DNA of 35,445 bases from Opitutia bacterium (GTDB lineage Bacteria > Verrucomicrobiota > Verrucomicrobiia > Opitutales > T3Sed10-336). Under the pieces are notes generated by a model. It ran no database searches and had not been told where the DNA came from. It worked only from the letters and a program-made list of their open reading frames with translations. How positions within the stretch are numbered: position 1 is the stretch's first letter; each line of letters opens with the position of its first letter. Positions 17,840-26,741 of this stretch are shown piece by piece. The stretch spans positions 1-35,445 of the forward strand of contig PXDN01000300.1 of NCBI GenBank assembly GCA_003566375.1, in the 5' to 3' direction. The translations under genes were made by a program, and so were the position numbers.

Positions 17840-18026
17840 ATGGACGCAGCAAAAATCATTGCAGACATCCAACGCCTCTCCGAAATGAGCGGTGTGAGGT
17901 GGTTGAGTTCGTTCGCCGCCTGCCTAACGCCGAGACGGTTGCGCGATGGAGGAAGCCGAGCACCCCGAGAAACTGGAGCGGTTTGATTCGGCCTCGGACC
18001 TCTTCAAAAAACTGGCTGTGGAATAG
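17840..18026 (+). pseudogene. Decayed small antitoxin-like gene with two 1-bp frameshifts
   Basis: Reconstructed MDAAKIIADIQRLSE/NERCEVVEFVRRLPNAETVA/AMEEAEHPEKLERFDSASDLFKKLAVE* across three frames, with breaks near 17884 and 17944; the N-terminal and C-terminal parts look like RelB-type small antitoxins. Confidence 0.6.
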
Positions 18027-18079
18027 TGCTGGAGGTCCGGGCGACATCTCATTTTTGTCAATTTTCAGGTATTGGTTTG

Positions 18080-18961
18080 ATGCAACGGCTGACCATTTTA
18101 CTTATCCTTACGTTAATAACGCCTAGCTTGTTTGCGCTTCAGAAGCAGCACGACTTTGGTTCTCCCGAGCTTGACGGGTTTTATGCCGACCTCGGAACCC
18201 TGTCGCATATCTCGAAAACCGTTATTTCCGCTCATGCTGACGGCCCAAATGCCGACGTTATAGAAAATGGAATTCAGGAAAGATTCGATGATTCGCGTTC
18301 GCGCGGTCTATCTCCTCACCACCGGGTCCAGCTTGTGGATTCAGTGGGCGATCCGAACACCACGGCAGAGCTAAGGATAACGGTTTCCCAGAAGGCAGGA
18401 CGGAACGGCCTTTCGATCCTTTTAATCGATCATAGCATCAAGTCCGAGGTTCCGGAGCTGAGGTTTGTGCGTAGGGGATATACCGTCGACCTTCCAGCAG
18501 GGATGACGGCAAATGAAATAGCTGATACTGCTTGGCTGCATTCAGTTCTACTGCTGGGCACGATTGAGGCTGCTGGAACCAATCCAGACTTTTTGACGGA
18601 CATCAGTCTTCACGGGGTGTGGATTGGGGTCCTTCTTCACAGCATGCACCCTTCGTTTTCCGTCTACCAGCGGGTCCTGGAAATAAGACACTCCGGAGGG
18701 AGGGAAAGAGCGACGATTTCGCCTGACACCGGGGGGTTAGGTTGGATTGTTGTTCGACTACGAGATAGTTCTCTAGAAATCGAGGATCACGGAGGTATCC
18801 ACTTCACCATCCCGGTCGAGAATGTTGGCGAAGCTGAAAGGTATCTGGGCCGCTTCGATTTTGATATGCGAAGGAAAGAATATTCTTTTATACCAGCTTC
18901 TGTAGATCCCATGGACCCGTCGGTGGGATTTCGTAAAGAACAAGGCCCAACAAATCGGTAG
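18080..18961 (+). CDS. Hypothetical secreted protein, no recognised family
   Basis: MQRLTILLILTLITPSLFALQ signal peptide; about 294 aa; codon usage visibly less GC-rich than its neighbours. Confidence 0.65.
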   Translation: MQRLTILLILTLITPSLFALQKQHDFGSPELDGFYADLGTLSHISKTVISAHADGPNADVIENGIQERFDDSRSRGLSPHHRVQLVDSVGDPNTTAELRITVSQKAGRNGLSILLIDHSIKSEVPELRFVRRGYTVDLPAGMTANEIADTAWLHSVLLLGTIEAAGTNPDFLTDISLHGVWIGVLLHSMHPSFSVYQRVLEIRHSGGRERATISPDTGGLGWIVVRLRDSSLEIEDHGGIHFTIPVENVGEAERYLGRFDFDMRRKEYSFIPASVDPMDPSVGFRKEQGPTNR

Positions 18962-19024
18962 AATCAACGAGGGCGTAAAACCCCTCCTATAAAAAAACTT
19001 TTCGTCCGGCCCGCGGCGTTACTT

Positions 19025-20029
19025 TTAAACCGTCGTTTCCCAGGCACCGCTTTTGGCCGAACGGTAGGCGGCTTCGACGATGGCCACCGCGTCCATGGTC
19101 GCCGCGAGATCGGCTTGCCGCTCGGCTTCGCCCACCTCTCCGCGGACCGCCGCGACCAGCCTGTCCACGCGGGTGGGGGACCCTTCGCCCGGAGGCACCG
19201 GAACGGGGGTCTCGCCGGGCGCTCCGGTCACGTAGCCGTCGGCGGTGTTCCAAAGGCTTTTTTTCGATCCGGTGATTTCCAAGCCGTTCAACCCGCCGGT
19301 GTGGGTCCAGGAGGTTTCCATCAACCCGCGCGCGCCGTTGGCGAAACGAAGGTGAACCGTGGCGTAATCCTCCACCTCCGGATAGTTGCCGGACTCGTTC
19401 CCGGCCTGCGCCCACACTTTATCAGCCGGGCCAAACAGGAGGCGCAGCAGGTGGAGGGCGTGGGTGCCGAGATCGATCAAGGCGCCGCCGCCGGATAGGG
19501 CGGGCTGGCAAAACCAAGCCACGTCGGGATTGTCGAACCACCGGCCGTAGGCGGCGTGGTGGGCGTTGCGGTAACGAACGGAGGTGATCTGGCCAAACGC
19601 CTCCTCCTCGATCAACCGCCGGATACCCGCCATTTGGGCAGACCAGGGCTGAAAGTATCCGCAAAACAACGTCGTTTCTGGATGCTGTTCGAGAAGGGAC
19701 CGCACCCGCTTCAGGTCGGCGGTGGAGGTCACCAGCGGTTTCTCGCAAAACACCGGTTTGCCCACGGGAATCACCGCTTCCAGCAGCGGCAGGTGGCGGG
19801 TGTTTTCCGCGCAGATGATGAAGCCGTCGGTTTCCGGGTCATGGATCACCGCGGCGGCATCGGCGGTAAATTGCGCTCCCGCGCTTTCGGCGTAGCGCCG
19901 CCCGCGTTCCTCCACATCGTCCCAGATCATGCGCGCCCGCCGGCCGTCACCGGCCTGGGCGATGTTGTCGAGGAAGCTTTTGGTGTGGATGTGGGCGGTG
20001 GAGAGAAACGAGATGGTGACAGGTTGCAT
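19025..20029 (-). CDS. Gfo/Idh/MocA-family oxidoreductase
   Basis: ISFLSTAHIHTKSFLDNIAQ..., PVFCEKPLVTSTADLKRV, GGGALIDLGTHALHLLRLLFG. Confidence 0.9.
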   Translation of the reverse strand: MQPVTISFLSTAHIHTKSFLDNIAQAGDGRRARMIWDDVEERGRRYAESAGAQFTADAAAVIHDPETDGFIICAENTRHLPLLEAVIPVGKPVFCEKPLVTSTADLKRVRSLLEQHPETTLFCGYFQPWSAQMAGIRRLIEEEAFGQITSVRYRNAHHAAYGRWFDNPDVAWFCQPALSGGGALIDLGTHALHLLRLLFGPADKVWAQAGNESGNYPEVEDYATVHLRFANGARGLMETSWTHTGGLNGLEITGSKKSLWNTADGYVTGAPGETPVPVPPGEGSPTRVDRLVAAVRGEVGEAERQADLAATMDAVAIVEAAYRSAKSGAWETTV

Positions 20030-20060
20030 GATAATCTGGATACAGGTGGGGATGCCCGCT

Positions 20061-21110
20061 TCAGGCGAGTGCGATCTCCCGGTTTTGTTTGGAGGATTCG
20101 TAGATTCCTTCGAGAATGCCGATCACCTTCAGGCTGTCGGTGTAAGGGACGGGGGAGGGGTCGCTCCCGCGCACCGCCTTGGCGAAGGCGAGGATTTCCT
20201 CGGTGTGCGACGGCTGCAGGCCGCTGGCCGGCAGCACGGTGGCGTCCACCAGGGCGCGGTTGAAAACGGAGGCGTATTCGCCGGAGGGCCAGTGGATGCT
20301 TCCGTTTTTGCCGAAAATCTGGGCGCTGAAGTCCTGGGACTCTTTCTGGTGATGGAGCCAGGAGGCTTCCAGAACCATGGTGGCGCCGTTTTCAAAATGA
20401 ATGAACCCGGAGGCAAAATCCTCCACCCCGACGAGATCGCGGTCCCACTCGCCCCAACCGCCGGGAATGTCCCAGCCCTTGGCAAAATTGGTGTGGACGC
20501 GTCCGCTGACCCGCACCGCCTTCGGAAAATTCATCAGCCAAAGACCGAGGTCGAGGGCGTGGACGCCGATGTCCATGCACGGGCCGCCCCCGCTGAGCGC
20601 CGGGTCGATGAACCCCGGGCGGGCCGGCATCCAGTTGCGGCGGGTGGCGTGGATGCGGGCGTAATAAACCTCGCCGAGGTCGCGTTCCTCCAGGAACCGC
20701 TTGATGGCGACGGCGGCCGGGGTGAACCGCTGGTTTTGGGCGACCATGAGAATCCCCTTGGCCTTGGCGGCGGCCTCCCCGATCCGGTGGATGTCGGCGG
20801 TGGTGGTGGCGAGCGGTTTTTCGCAGAGCACGTTTTTGCCGGCCTCAAGGGCGGCGATCACGATTTCGGTGTGCAGTTGGTTGGGCGTGCAAACATCGAC
20901 GATGTCGATTGCGGGGTCCGCCACCAAATCCCGGTAGTCGGTGTGGACGGACGGGATCTTGAAATCCCCGGCCAGTTTTTCCGCCGTTTCCCGGTGGCTG
21001 TCGCAAGCCGCCGCCACTTCACAATCCGGAACCGCCGCCCAGCCGGGCATGTGAAAGGCGCGCGTCACGCCTCCGGAACCGACCACCCCAACTTTCAGTT
21101 TTGAAGCCAT
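20061..21110 (-). CDS. Gfo/Idh/MocA-family oxidoreductase
   Basis: MASKLKVGVVGSGGVTRAFHMPGW, VDVCTPNQLHTEIVIAALEAGKNVLCEKPLATTTADI, GGGPCMDIGVHALDLGLWLM. Confidence 0.93.
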   Translation of the reverse strand: MASKLKVGVVGSGGVTRAFHMPGWAAVPDCEVAAACDSHRETAEKLAGDFKIPSVHTDYRDLVADPAIDIVDVCTPNQLHTEIVIAALEAGKNVLCEKPLATTTADIHRIGEAAAKAKGILMVAQNQRFTPAAVAIKRFLEERDLGEVYYARIHATRRNWMPARPGFIDPALSGGGPCMDIGVHALDLGLWLMNFPKAVRVSGRVHTNFAKGWDIPGGWGEWDRDLVGVEDFASGFIHFENGATMVLEASWLHHQKESQDFSAQIFGKNGSIHWPSGEYASVFNRALVDATVLPASGLQPSHTEEILAFAKAVRGSDPSPVPYTDSLKVIGILEGIYESSKQNREIALA

Positions 21111-21204
21111 GGTCCTGAGGTTGATGGCCGAAAACCGTCCGGAAGCAAGCCGGAACAGCGGCGGTGGCACGAGACCGGGTGGGATTTGGCCCCGGAACCC
21201 CGGT

Positions 21205-21933
21205 TTACCGGCCCTGGGTTTCCAGATGCCGCCGGATGTCGCGCATGACCGCCGTTGGGCCGCGGTAGCGCCCGTTCACGTAGCTGCTCGACAAAACTTC
21301 CCCGCCGCCGTCGATGAAGACCAGATTGGGAATGCCGCTGCCGGAATACTTCTTCAACAGATCCATTTGGTTGATCCGGTTGTGCCGCACGGCCGGCCAC
21401 GGAATGTTGAAATCCCGCATGTAGCCCTCCATATTGGAAGGGCTGCTGTCCCGGCTGACCAAAATGATTTCAAAATCCGGATGTTTTTCGCGCATCTCCC
21501 CGTAAAAATCGACCAGCCGGGGGGTGAAGTTGCGGCAAGGGCCGCACCAGGCGGCCGAGTAGTAGAGGGCGAAAAGCGTTTTATCCTCCACGGTGTCGGC
21601 GGGCAGGTTGGCCACCCGCCGTCCCCGCACGCCGACCAAATTTCCCCGCAACTCCCGCGCCACCTTTTCACGGGCCTCCTCCGCCTTCGCCTGTTCCGCC
21701 AATTGTTCGGCCCGTTCCCGCACCCGCTGCTGGTCTTCCTCCACGAGGTTGGCGATCGGGTAGCGGAACGTTTGTCCGTCCCGCTCAAAAACCACGATTC
21801 TTTCCTCCACGGCGGTGACGGTGGCGGTCATGGTCTGCCCGTCTTGGTTGGTCCAGGTATCGGGCGAATCCGCCGCGGACAGTGCTGAGAGGGTGATCAG
21901 AAACAAAAACAAGCAAACGGGGCGCGATTTCAT
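21205..21933 (-). CDS. Secreted SHD1-like plus thioredoxin-fold (nucleoredoxin/tryparedoxin-like) protein
   Basis: Signal peptide; TWTNQDGQTMTATVTAVEERIVVFERDGQTFRYPIANLVEEDQ (SHD1-like); LFALYYSAAWCGPCRNFTPRLVDFYGEM (WCGPC). Confidence 0.88.
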   Translation of the reverse strand: MKSRPVCLFLFLITLSALSAADSPDTWTNQDGQTMTATVTAVEERIVVFERDGQTFRYPIANLVEEDQQRVRERAEQLAEQAKAEEAREKVARELRGNLVGVRGRRVANLPADTVEDKTLFALYYSAAWCGPCRNFTPRLVDFYGEMREKHPDFEIILVSRDSSPSNMEGYMRDFNIPWPAVRHNRINQMDLLKKYSGSGIPNLVFIDGGGEVLSSSYVNGRYRGPTAVMRDIRRHLETQGR

Positions 21934-22053
21934 AATGGTTTTAGTATGGAGCGATTGCTCATATTGGCAAGCGCCGGGCGCATCCGAAGGGCAACCGGGT
22001 TCCGTGGGAAAACACCTCTTGCGGTTGAACGGTTTCGGTGGTGAATTCGCCAA

Positions 22054-24648
22054 ATGACCGTTTGCGGAAAATCCCCCTGGCGCTTGCCTTCCCGAATTAT
22101 TGGCCTGGCCGCTTTGGCGGCGGGAGCGCTTCCGGCGGAGTCGTCTCCCGGAGGTTACCACGATTGGGTGGACCAATTTCCCGGTTTGACTTTGGAGGAA
22201 CGGGTTGCGTTGGCGAATCCTTCCGGCGACGGCGTGCCCAATGTCTTTAAATTCGCTTTCGATCTCGATCCACGGGTGAGTGGGCGCGGGCAGTTGCCGC
22301 GGCCGGTCGTGGAGCGAAACCGGCACGGGGATTTTCTCGTGTTGGAAGCGCCGTTGCGGGAGGCCGCCGTCCAAGGGGGAGCGCTCGGTTGGGCGACGAC
22401 CTGGTTGCGGGAAACTTGGGCGGGCGGCGTTCGGAATGTGCAAAACACACCGGAAACCGCCGCGTGGTATTCGGGGCGGGCGTCGGCAACGGTCGCGGTC
22501 GAGCCCGGCCGGCTGAGTCAAAGCCTGAGCGGCGGGTCCGCCTTGCTGACGGCTTATTTCACCGAGCCGGGCGAAACCGTTTCCATCGCCCCGGGGGAAA
22601 CCTTGCGTGTCCGGTTTGGGTTGTCGTTTACGGGAACCGAAGGGGTGGAGGATCCGAATTTTGTCCGTTTCGGTTTGTTCGACACGTCGATGAACCATCG
22701 CCTGGCCGCCGACGGGCAGGGAAACTCCAACTCCACCTTTTCCGGGGTGGTTGGCTACGGGTGCATGATCGGGAATTTTGGCGAGGGCGGCTCGGTCGGG
22801 CTCCGGGTGCGTCCGGGCGCGTCCTCCAACGCGCTGCTCAACGTGATCGGGGTTTGGGAGTCGATGACCGCCGGCGGTGGAGCGTCGTTTTCCTCGGCCC
22901 TGCGGGAGGGGATCGTCTATGAGGCCACCCTGGCCGTGACCCGCGCCTCCGGAAACATGATGCAGATTTCGACTTCGCTGCGCGGCCCGGAAGGGGAATT
23001 GTTCAGCGCCTCGGCAACCGAGGAGGCAAACCTCTTTACGGAGTTCGACACGTTTGCGATTATTTCCAGCGGTGTTAACGGCGAGGCGTTTCACCTGCAC
23101 GCGGCCACCGTGGATCTGGGCCCGGCCGACGGGCTCGGCATTCTGGCGGAATGGAGTTCCGATCTGGGCGGAGGTTTGTGGCGCGGCGTGAACCCGCGCC
23201 ACTTGGAGCGGGATTCCGCCGCCCTCGGCCGGGTGCGTCTCCCGATGGAAGGGGAACCGGTGTTTTTGCGGTTTCGCGCCACCCGGTTGGACCGGATCGA
23301 GCGGACTCGGTTTGCCGACCGGACGGAGGCCCTCGGTTTACCGGTTGTCGGAGGAGCGGTTTGCTGGGTGGATTTCAACAACAACGGCTTCCCCGATCTG
23401 GTGGCCGGCGGGCGGCTGTTTCGAAACAACCAAGGAAACGGATTCACCCAGATTGCTTCCGGCCTCGGCTGGGTGGTGGCCGGCGATTCCAACAACAACG
23501 GTTGGCCCGACCTGTTTTCGTTTACCCAACAAAAGCTCTACCGCAACAACCACGGCAACGGAGTGGTGGAAGTTCCCCTGCCGTCCTTTCCGGATGGATA
23601 CGTGTCGCAGGCGGCGGTCTGGGGCGATTTCAACGGCAACGGGCGGCTCGACCTCTACGTCAGCGGCTATGAGAATTGGAGCGAGGGCATCACCTGGCCG
23701 GATTACCTTCTGATCAATCAGGGGGACGGCACGTTTGTGATCGCCGCGACATATTCCGGACGGCGGGCGCGCGGAGTGACCACTTGCGATTTCGACCGTT
23801 CGGGCGCGCTCGACATCTATGTATCCAATTACCGGTTGCAAGCGAACCAGCTTTGGAAGAACAACGGGGCAGCCTCCCTTACGGATGTGGCGTCGGCGCG
23901 CGGCGTGGCCGCCGCCTCGGCCGGGTTTTCCGGCGGCCATTCGATCGGGGCGGCCTGGGGCGATTTCAACAACAGCGGTTGGTTCGACCTCTTTGCCGGA
24001 AATTTCGCGCACGCCGGCCAGCCGCAGTCGCGGTTCCTGCGCAACCGCGGGCCGGAGGGAGAATTTCATTTCGAGGACATGGGGACCGGCGGGGTTTATT
24101 ATCAGGAATCCTACGCCAGCCCGGCCGCCGGTGATTTTAACAACGACGGGCGCTTGGACCTGATGTTTACCACTGTTTACGGAACCGCCTCGGGCGGCGT
24201 GCGCAATTACCCCGTGCTCTATCAAAACGAAGGCGGCTTCCGATTTAGCGACGTGACCGCCGAAGCCGGTTTGGCGGAATTGCCGCCGACCTACCAGGCG
24301 GCGTGGGCGGATTTCAACAACAACGGCCAACTCGATCTCTACGTGGCGGGTCGGTTGTTTGAAAACCGGGGCAACAGCAACCACTGGTTGAAAGTCCGGC
24401 TGCGGGGAGACGGCGTCAACGTCAACCGCTCGGCCATCGGCGCGCAAGTCCGCATCCATATCGGGGAGGAGACTCTCTCCCGCCAGGTCGAGAGCGGCAC
24501 CGGGCGCGGGAACCAAAACGACGCCACCCTCCACTTCGGCCTCGGGTCGCAACCGGGACCGTTTGACCTGGATATCTTCTGGCCGGATGGAACGACCCGC
24601 ACGCTTTCATCGGTCCCGTCGAATCGGTTGATCAATGTGACCTATTAA
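22054..24648 (+). CDS. FG-GAP/VCBS-repeat protein with C-terminal ASPIC/UnbV domain
   Basis: Seven D-x-[ND]-x-x-G-x-x-D motifs (DFNNNGFPDL, DSNNNGWPDL, DFNGNGRLDL, DFDRSGALDI, DFNNSGWFDL, DFNNDGRLDL, DFNNNGQLDL), then NHWLKVRLRG...RSAIGAQVRIHIGEET...HFGLGSQPGPFDLDIFWPDGTTRTL. Confidence 0.92.
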   Translation: MTVCGKSPWRLPSRIIGLAALAAGALPAESSPGGYHDWVDQFPGLTLEERVALANPSGDGVPNVFKFAFDLDPRVSGRGQLPRPVVERNRHGDFLVLEAPLREAAVQGGALGWATTWLRETWAGGVRNVQNTPETAAWYSGRASATVAVEPGRLSQSLSGGSALLTAYFTEPGETVSIAPGETLRVRFGLSFTGTEGVEDPNFVRFGLFDTSMNHRLAADGQGNSNSTFSGVVGYGCMIGNFGEGGSVGLRVRPGASSNALLNVIGVWESMTAGGGASFSSALREGIVYEATLAVTRASGNMMQISTSLRGPEGELFSASATEEANLFTEFDTFAIISSGVNGEAFHLHAATVDLGPADGLGILAEWSSDLGGGLWRGVNPRHLERDSAALGRVRLPMEGEPVFLRFRATRLDRIERTRFADRTEALGLPVVGGAVCWVDFNNNGFPDLVAGGRLFRNNQGNGFTQIASGLGWVVAGDSNNNGWPDLFSFTQQKLYRNNHGNGVVEVPLPSFPDGYVSQAAVWGDFNGNGRLDLYVSGYENWSEGITWPDYLLINQGDGTFVIAATYSGRRARGVTTCDFDRSGALDIYVSNYRLQANQLWKNNGAASLTDVASARGVAAASAGFSGGHSIGAAWGDFNNSGWFDLFAGNFAHAGQPQSRFLRNRGPEGEFHFEDMGTGGVYYQESYASPAAGDFNNDGRLDLMFTTVYGTASGGVRNYPVLYQNEGGFRFSDVTAEAGLAELPPTYQAAWADFNNNGQLDLYVAGRLFENRGNSNHWLKVRLRGDGVNVNRSAIGAQVRIHIGEETLSRQVESGTGRGNQNDATLHFGLGSQPGPFDLDIFWPDGTTRTLSSVPSNRLINVTY

Positions 24649-24774
24649 ACCCCGCGGGGGAGGCCGGCGGGGTCGCGGTCCTCATGGCAATGGGCGGATT
24701 TCTCCTCGGCGCATTGTTTTGACACTGAATTGTTGGGGGAAAGAATAAGCGGTCTCAAACCGGGATGTTTCGTA

Positions 24775-25728
24775 ATGAATCAATGTAACGGCTTTTTTTC
24801 CAGTGGCGAAATTGGCGCGGAAGCGGAAGAGTTTTTCCGTCAGCAAGGATACCTGGTGGTGAAGAAAGCCCTCTCCGCCGGCCAATTGGAACAGCTTTTG
24901 CGGGAGACGGTGAGCCTTGCCCGCGGCAAGCTGGGTCCGGTCGAGGGAATGCCGGATTCGTCGGCGGCCGAGAGTGATGATGGGGTTTTGGGCAAAATTC
25001 TATGCGTGCACCAGCCCCACAAAATTTCTCCTTTGTTGCGATCCATGGTCAATTTACCGCCGATTCTGGAGGTGTTGACGCGGGTCATCGGCCCGAATGT
25101 GAAGTGCATGCAATCGATGCTGTTCATCAAAGCCGCGGGCAAACCCGGTCAGGCGTGGCATCAGGACGAGGATTACATTCCGACCCGCGACCGGTCGCTC
25201 ACCGGCGCGTGGATCGCCATGGATGATGCCACGGTGGAGAACGGCTGCCTCTGGGTGATCCCCGGTTCCCACCGGCCCGGCATTCTTTGGCCGCAATACC
25301 CGCACGCCGACCCGCGCTTCGATTGCGCGCGGGAGTCCTACGATTTTCCCCACCGCGATGAAGACGCGGTGCCGGTCGAAGTTTCCGCCGGGAGCATCGT
25401 CTTTTTCAACGGCTATCTTCTGCACCGGTCGTTGCCGAACAAGGCCACGTCCGGTTACCGGCGGTGTTTGGTCAACCACTACATGAGCGCCGAGTCGCTG
25501 TTGCCGTGGTTCACCGCCGCCACCATGCCGAAAGAGGCCGGGGCCGCGTTGGCCGATTACCGCGACATCATCCTGGTGGCCGGAAACGATCCTTACGCCT
25601 GGAAGGGCACCCTGGACATTGCCCGCCCGAAAATCCGCCCGGCGGGCGAGGGAGGCTGCGGTGACGGCCGCCTGACGCTTCAGGAGCACAAAGCCCTGCA
25701 AACCGCAAAGCCGGCCGCCAAAGCTTAA
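24775..25728 (+). CDS. Phytanoyl-CoA dioxygenase (PhyH) family protein
   Basis: FFRQQGYLVVKKAL, WHQDEDYIPTRDRSLTGAWIAMDDATVENGCLWVIPGSHR (HxD), SIVFFNGYLLHRSLPNKATSGYRRCLVNHYMS. Confidence 0.93.
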   Translation: MNQCNGFFSSGEIGAEAEEFFRQQGYLVVKKALSAGQLEQLLRETVSLARGKLGPVEGMPDSSAAESDDGVLGKILCVHQPHKISPLLRSMVNLPPILEVLTRVIGPNVKCMQSMLFIKAAGKPGQAWHQDEDYIPTRDRSLTGAWIAMDDATVENGCLWVIPGSHRPGILWPQYPHADPRFDCARESYDFPHRDEDAVPVEVSAGSIVFFNGYLLHRSLPNKATSGYRRCLVNHYMSAESLLPWFTAATMPKEAGAALADYRDIILVAGNDPYAWKGTLDIARPKIRPAGEGGCGDGRLTLQEHKALQTAKPAAKA

Positions 25729-25823
25729 GCCCACCCTGTCAGACCCCCGCCCCTTTTCACCCCCCGCTTCCACTCCGCCACCAACGGCTTGTTGAACAAC
25801 CCTCATGGTGCATTTTGTAAAAA

Positions 25824-25859
25824 CGACATTAATTTTATCAGCTGATAAAAGTATTGTCG
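25824..25859. promoter_or_regulatory. 36-bp near-perfect inverted repeat with an 18-bp perfect palindromic core
   Basis: CGACATTAATTTTATCAGCTGATAAAAGTATTGTCG; core TTTTATCAGCTGATAAAA at 25833-25850. Function (operator or terminator) not assigned. Confidence 0.6.
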
Positions 25860-26104
25860 CTTTTTGGTTGGAGGGTTGGGAGGGGCGTTCGTTTGGGCTG
25901 TTGTCGGCAGCGCTCGCCGGGCGGGTTGGTTTTTGGAGGGAGGCGGGGGGAAGCCGGGAGGATGATGACCGCCGAATATTTGGATTCTTCGCTTGCCCGG
26001 TGTGGCCGGGGTGGTTTTTCTCAGAGGGCGTTTTTAGTTATTTTTGAACTTACAGCTTTGGGATGCCCGGACGCATTGTTTGGCACCGTTTCACCATCTT
26101 GATA

Positions 26105-26731
26105 ATGATCCAACCGAATCCAACGACCCACCGCCGCCCTTCCCGTGTTTTCCCCGTCGGAGCGGCCGCGCTCGCCGCCGCCCTTTTTGCCACGGGATGC
26201 ACAAGCTCTTCCCAAACCCAGCGTCCGCGCACGGGCATCGAGCAGTTGTTGCTCAGCACGGCGGTGGACCACGCGCTGGAGGGCGTGGAGATTCCCCAGG
26301 TGAACGGAAAGAAGGTTTTCGTGGAAGGGAGCATGCTGGAGGCGTATGACCGCCCCTACGTGCTTGGATCGATCCGTGCCTTGTTAAGCGAAAACGGCGC
26401 TCTGCTTCAAACGGGTCGGGACGACGCGGAAATCATTGTGGAGCCGCGCAGCGGCGCTCTCGGCACCGATGTGGCCGACGCGCTTCTCGGCATTCCCAGC
26501 ATCCCGATCATCATTCCCGGCGCGGGAACCTCCGAATTCCCGGAGGTCGTGCTCTACTCCTCGAACAAGCAGAACACCGTTTCCAAACTGGCCTTGCTCG
26601 GCTATTATCAGGACGGGGCCAACGCCTTTTCGACCGAATCCTTGTCAGGCACGGCCTATTTCAACCGCTACAAGTTTCTCCTGCTGCTGACCGTCAATTT
26701 CACCGACATCCCGGAGCGGGCCCGCTACTGA
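26105..26731 (+). CDS. Lipoprotein, DUF6655-like
   Basis: Lipobox ALFATGC; RPRTGIEQLLLSTAVDHAL...VFVEGSMLEAYDRPYVLGSIRALLSENGALL..AEIIVEPRSGALGTD. Confidence 0.75.
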   Translation: MIQPNPTTHRRPSRVFPVGAAALAAALFATGCTSSSQTQRPRTGIEQLLLSTAVDHALEGVEIPQVNGKKVFVEGSMLEAYDRPYVLGSIRALLSENGALLQTGRDDAEIIVEPRSGALGTDVADALLGIPSIPIIIPGAGTSEFPEVVLYSSNKQNTVSKLALLGYYQDGANAFSTESLSGTAYFNRYKFLLLLTVNFTDIPERARY

Positions 26732-26741
26732 CCAGCTGTTG

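Noticed and set aside
18940-19025. Integron attC site at the end of the orphan secreted-protein gene (GCCCAACAAATCGG)
   Set aside because: The left-core-like sequence has no matching right core with the expected imperfect palindrome; no integrase or other cassettes are visible.
19025-21110. Two adjacent Gfo/Idh/MocA oxidoreductases as a novel pathway
   Set aside because: Tandem members of this large family are common in PVC-type genomes; no additional unusual partner is present.
22054-22120. Alternative starts for the FG-GAP protein
   Set aside because: Start codon choice is uncertain; the domain content is unaffected, so not reported as a finding.
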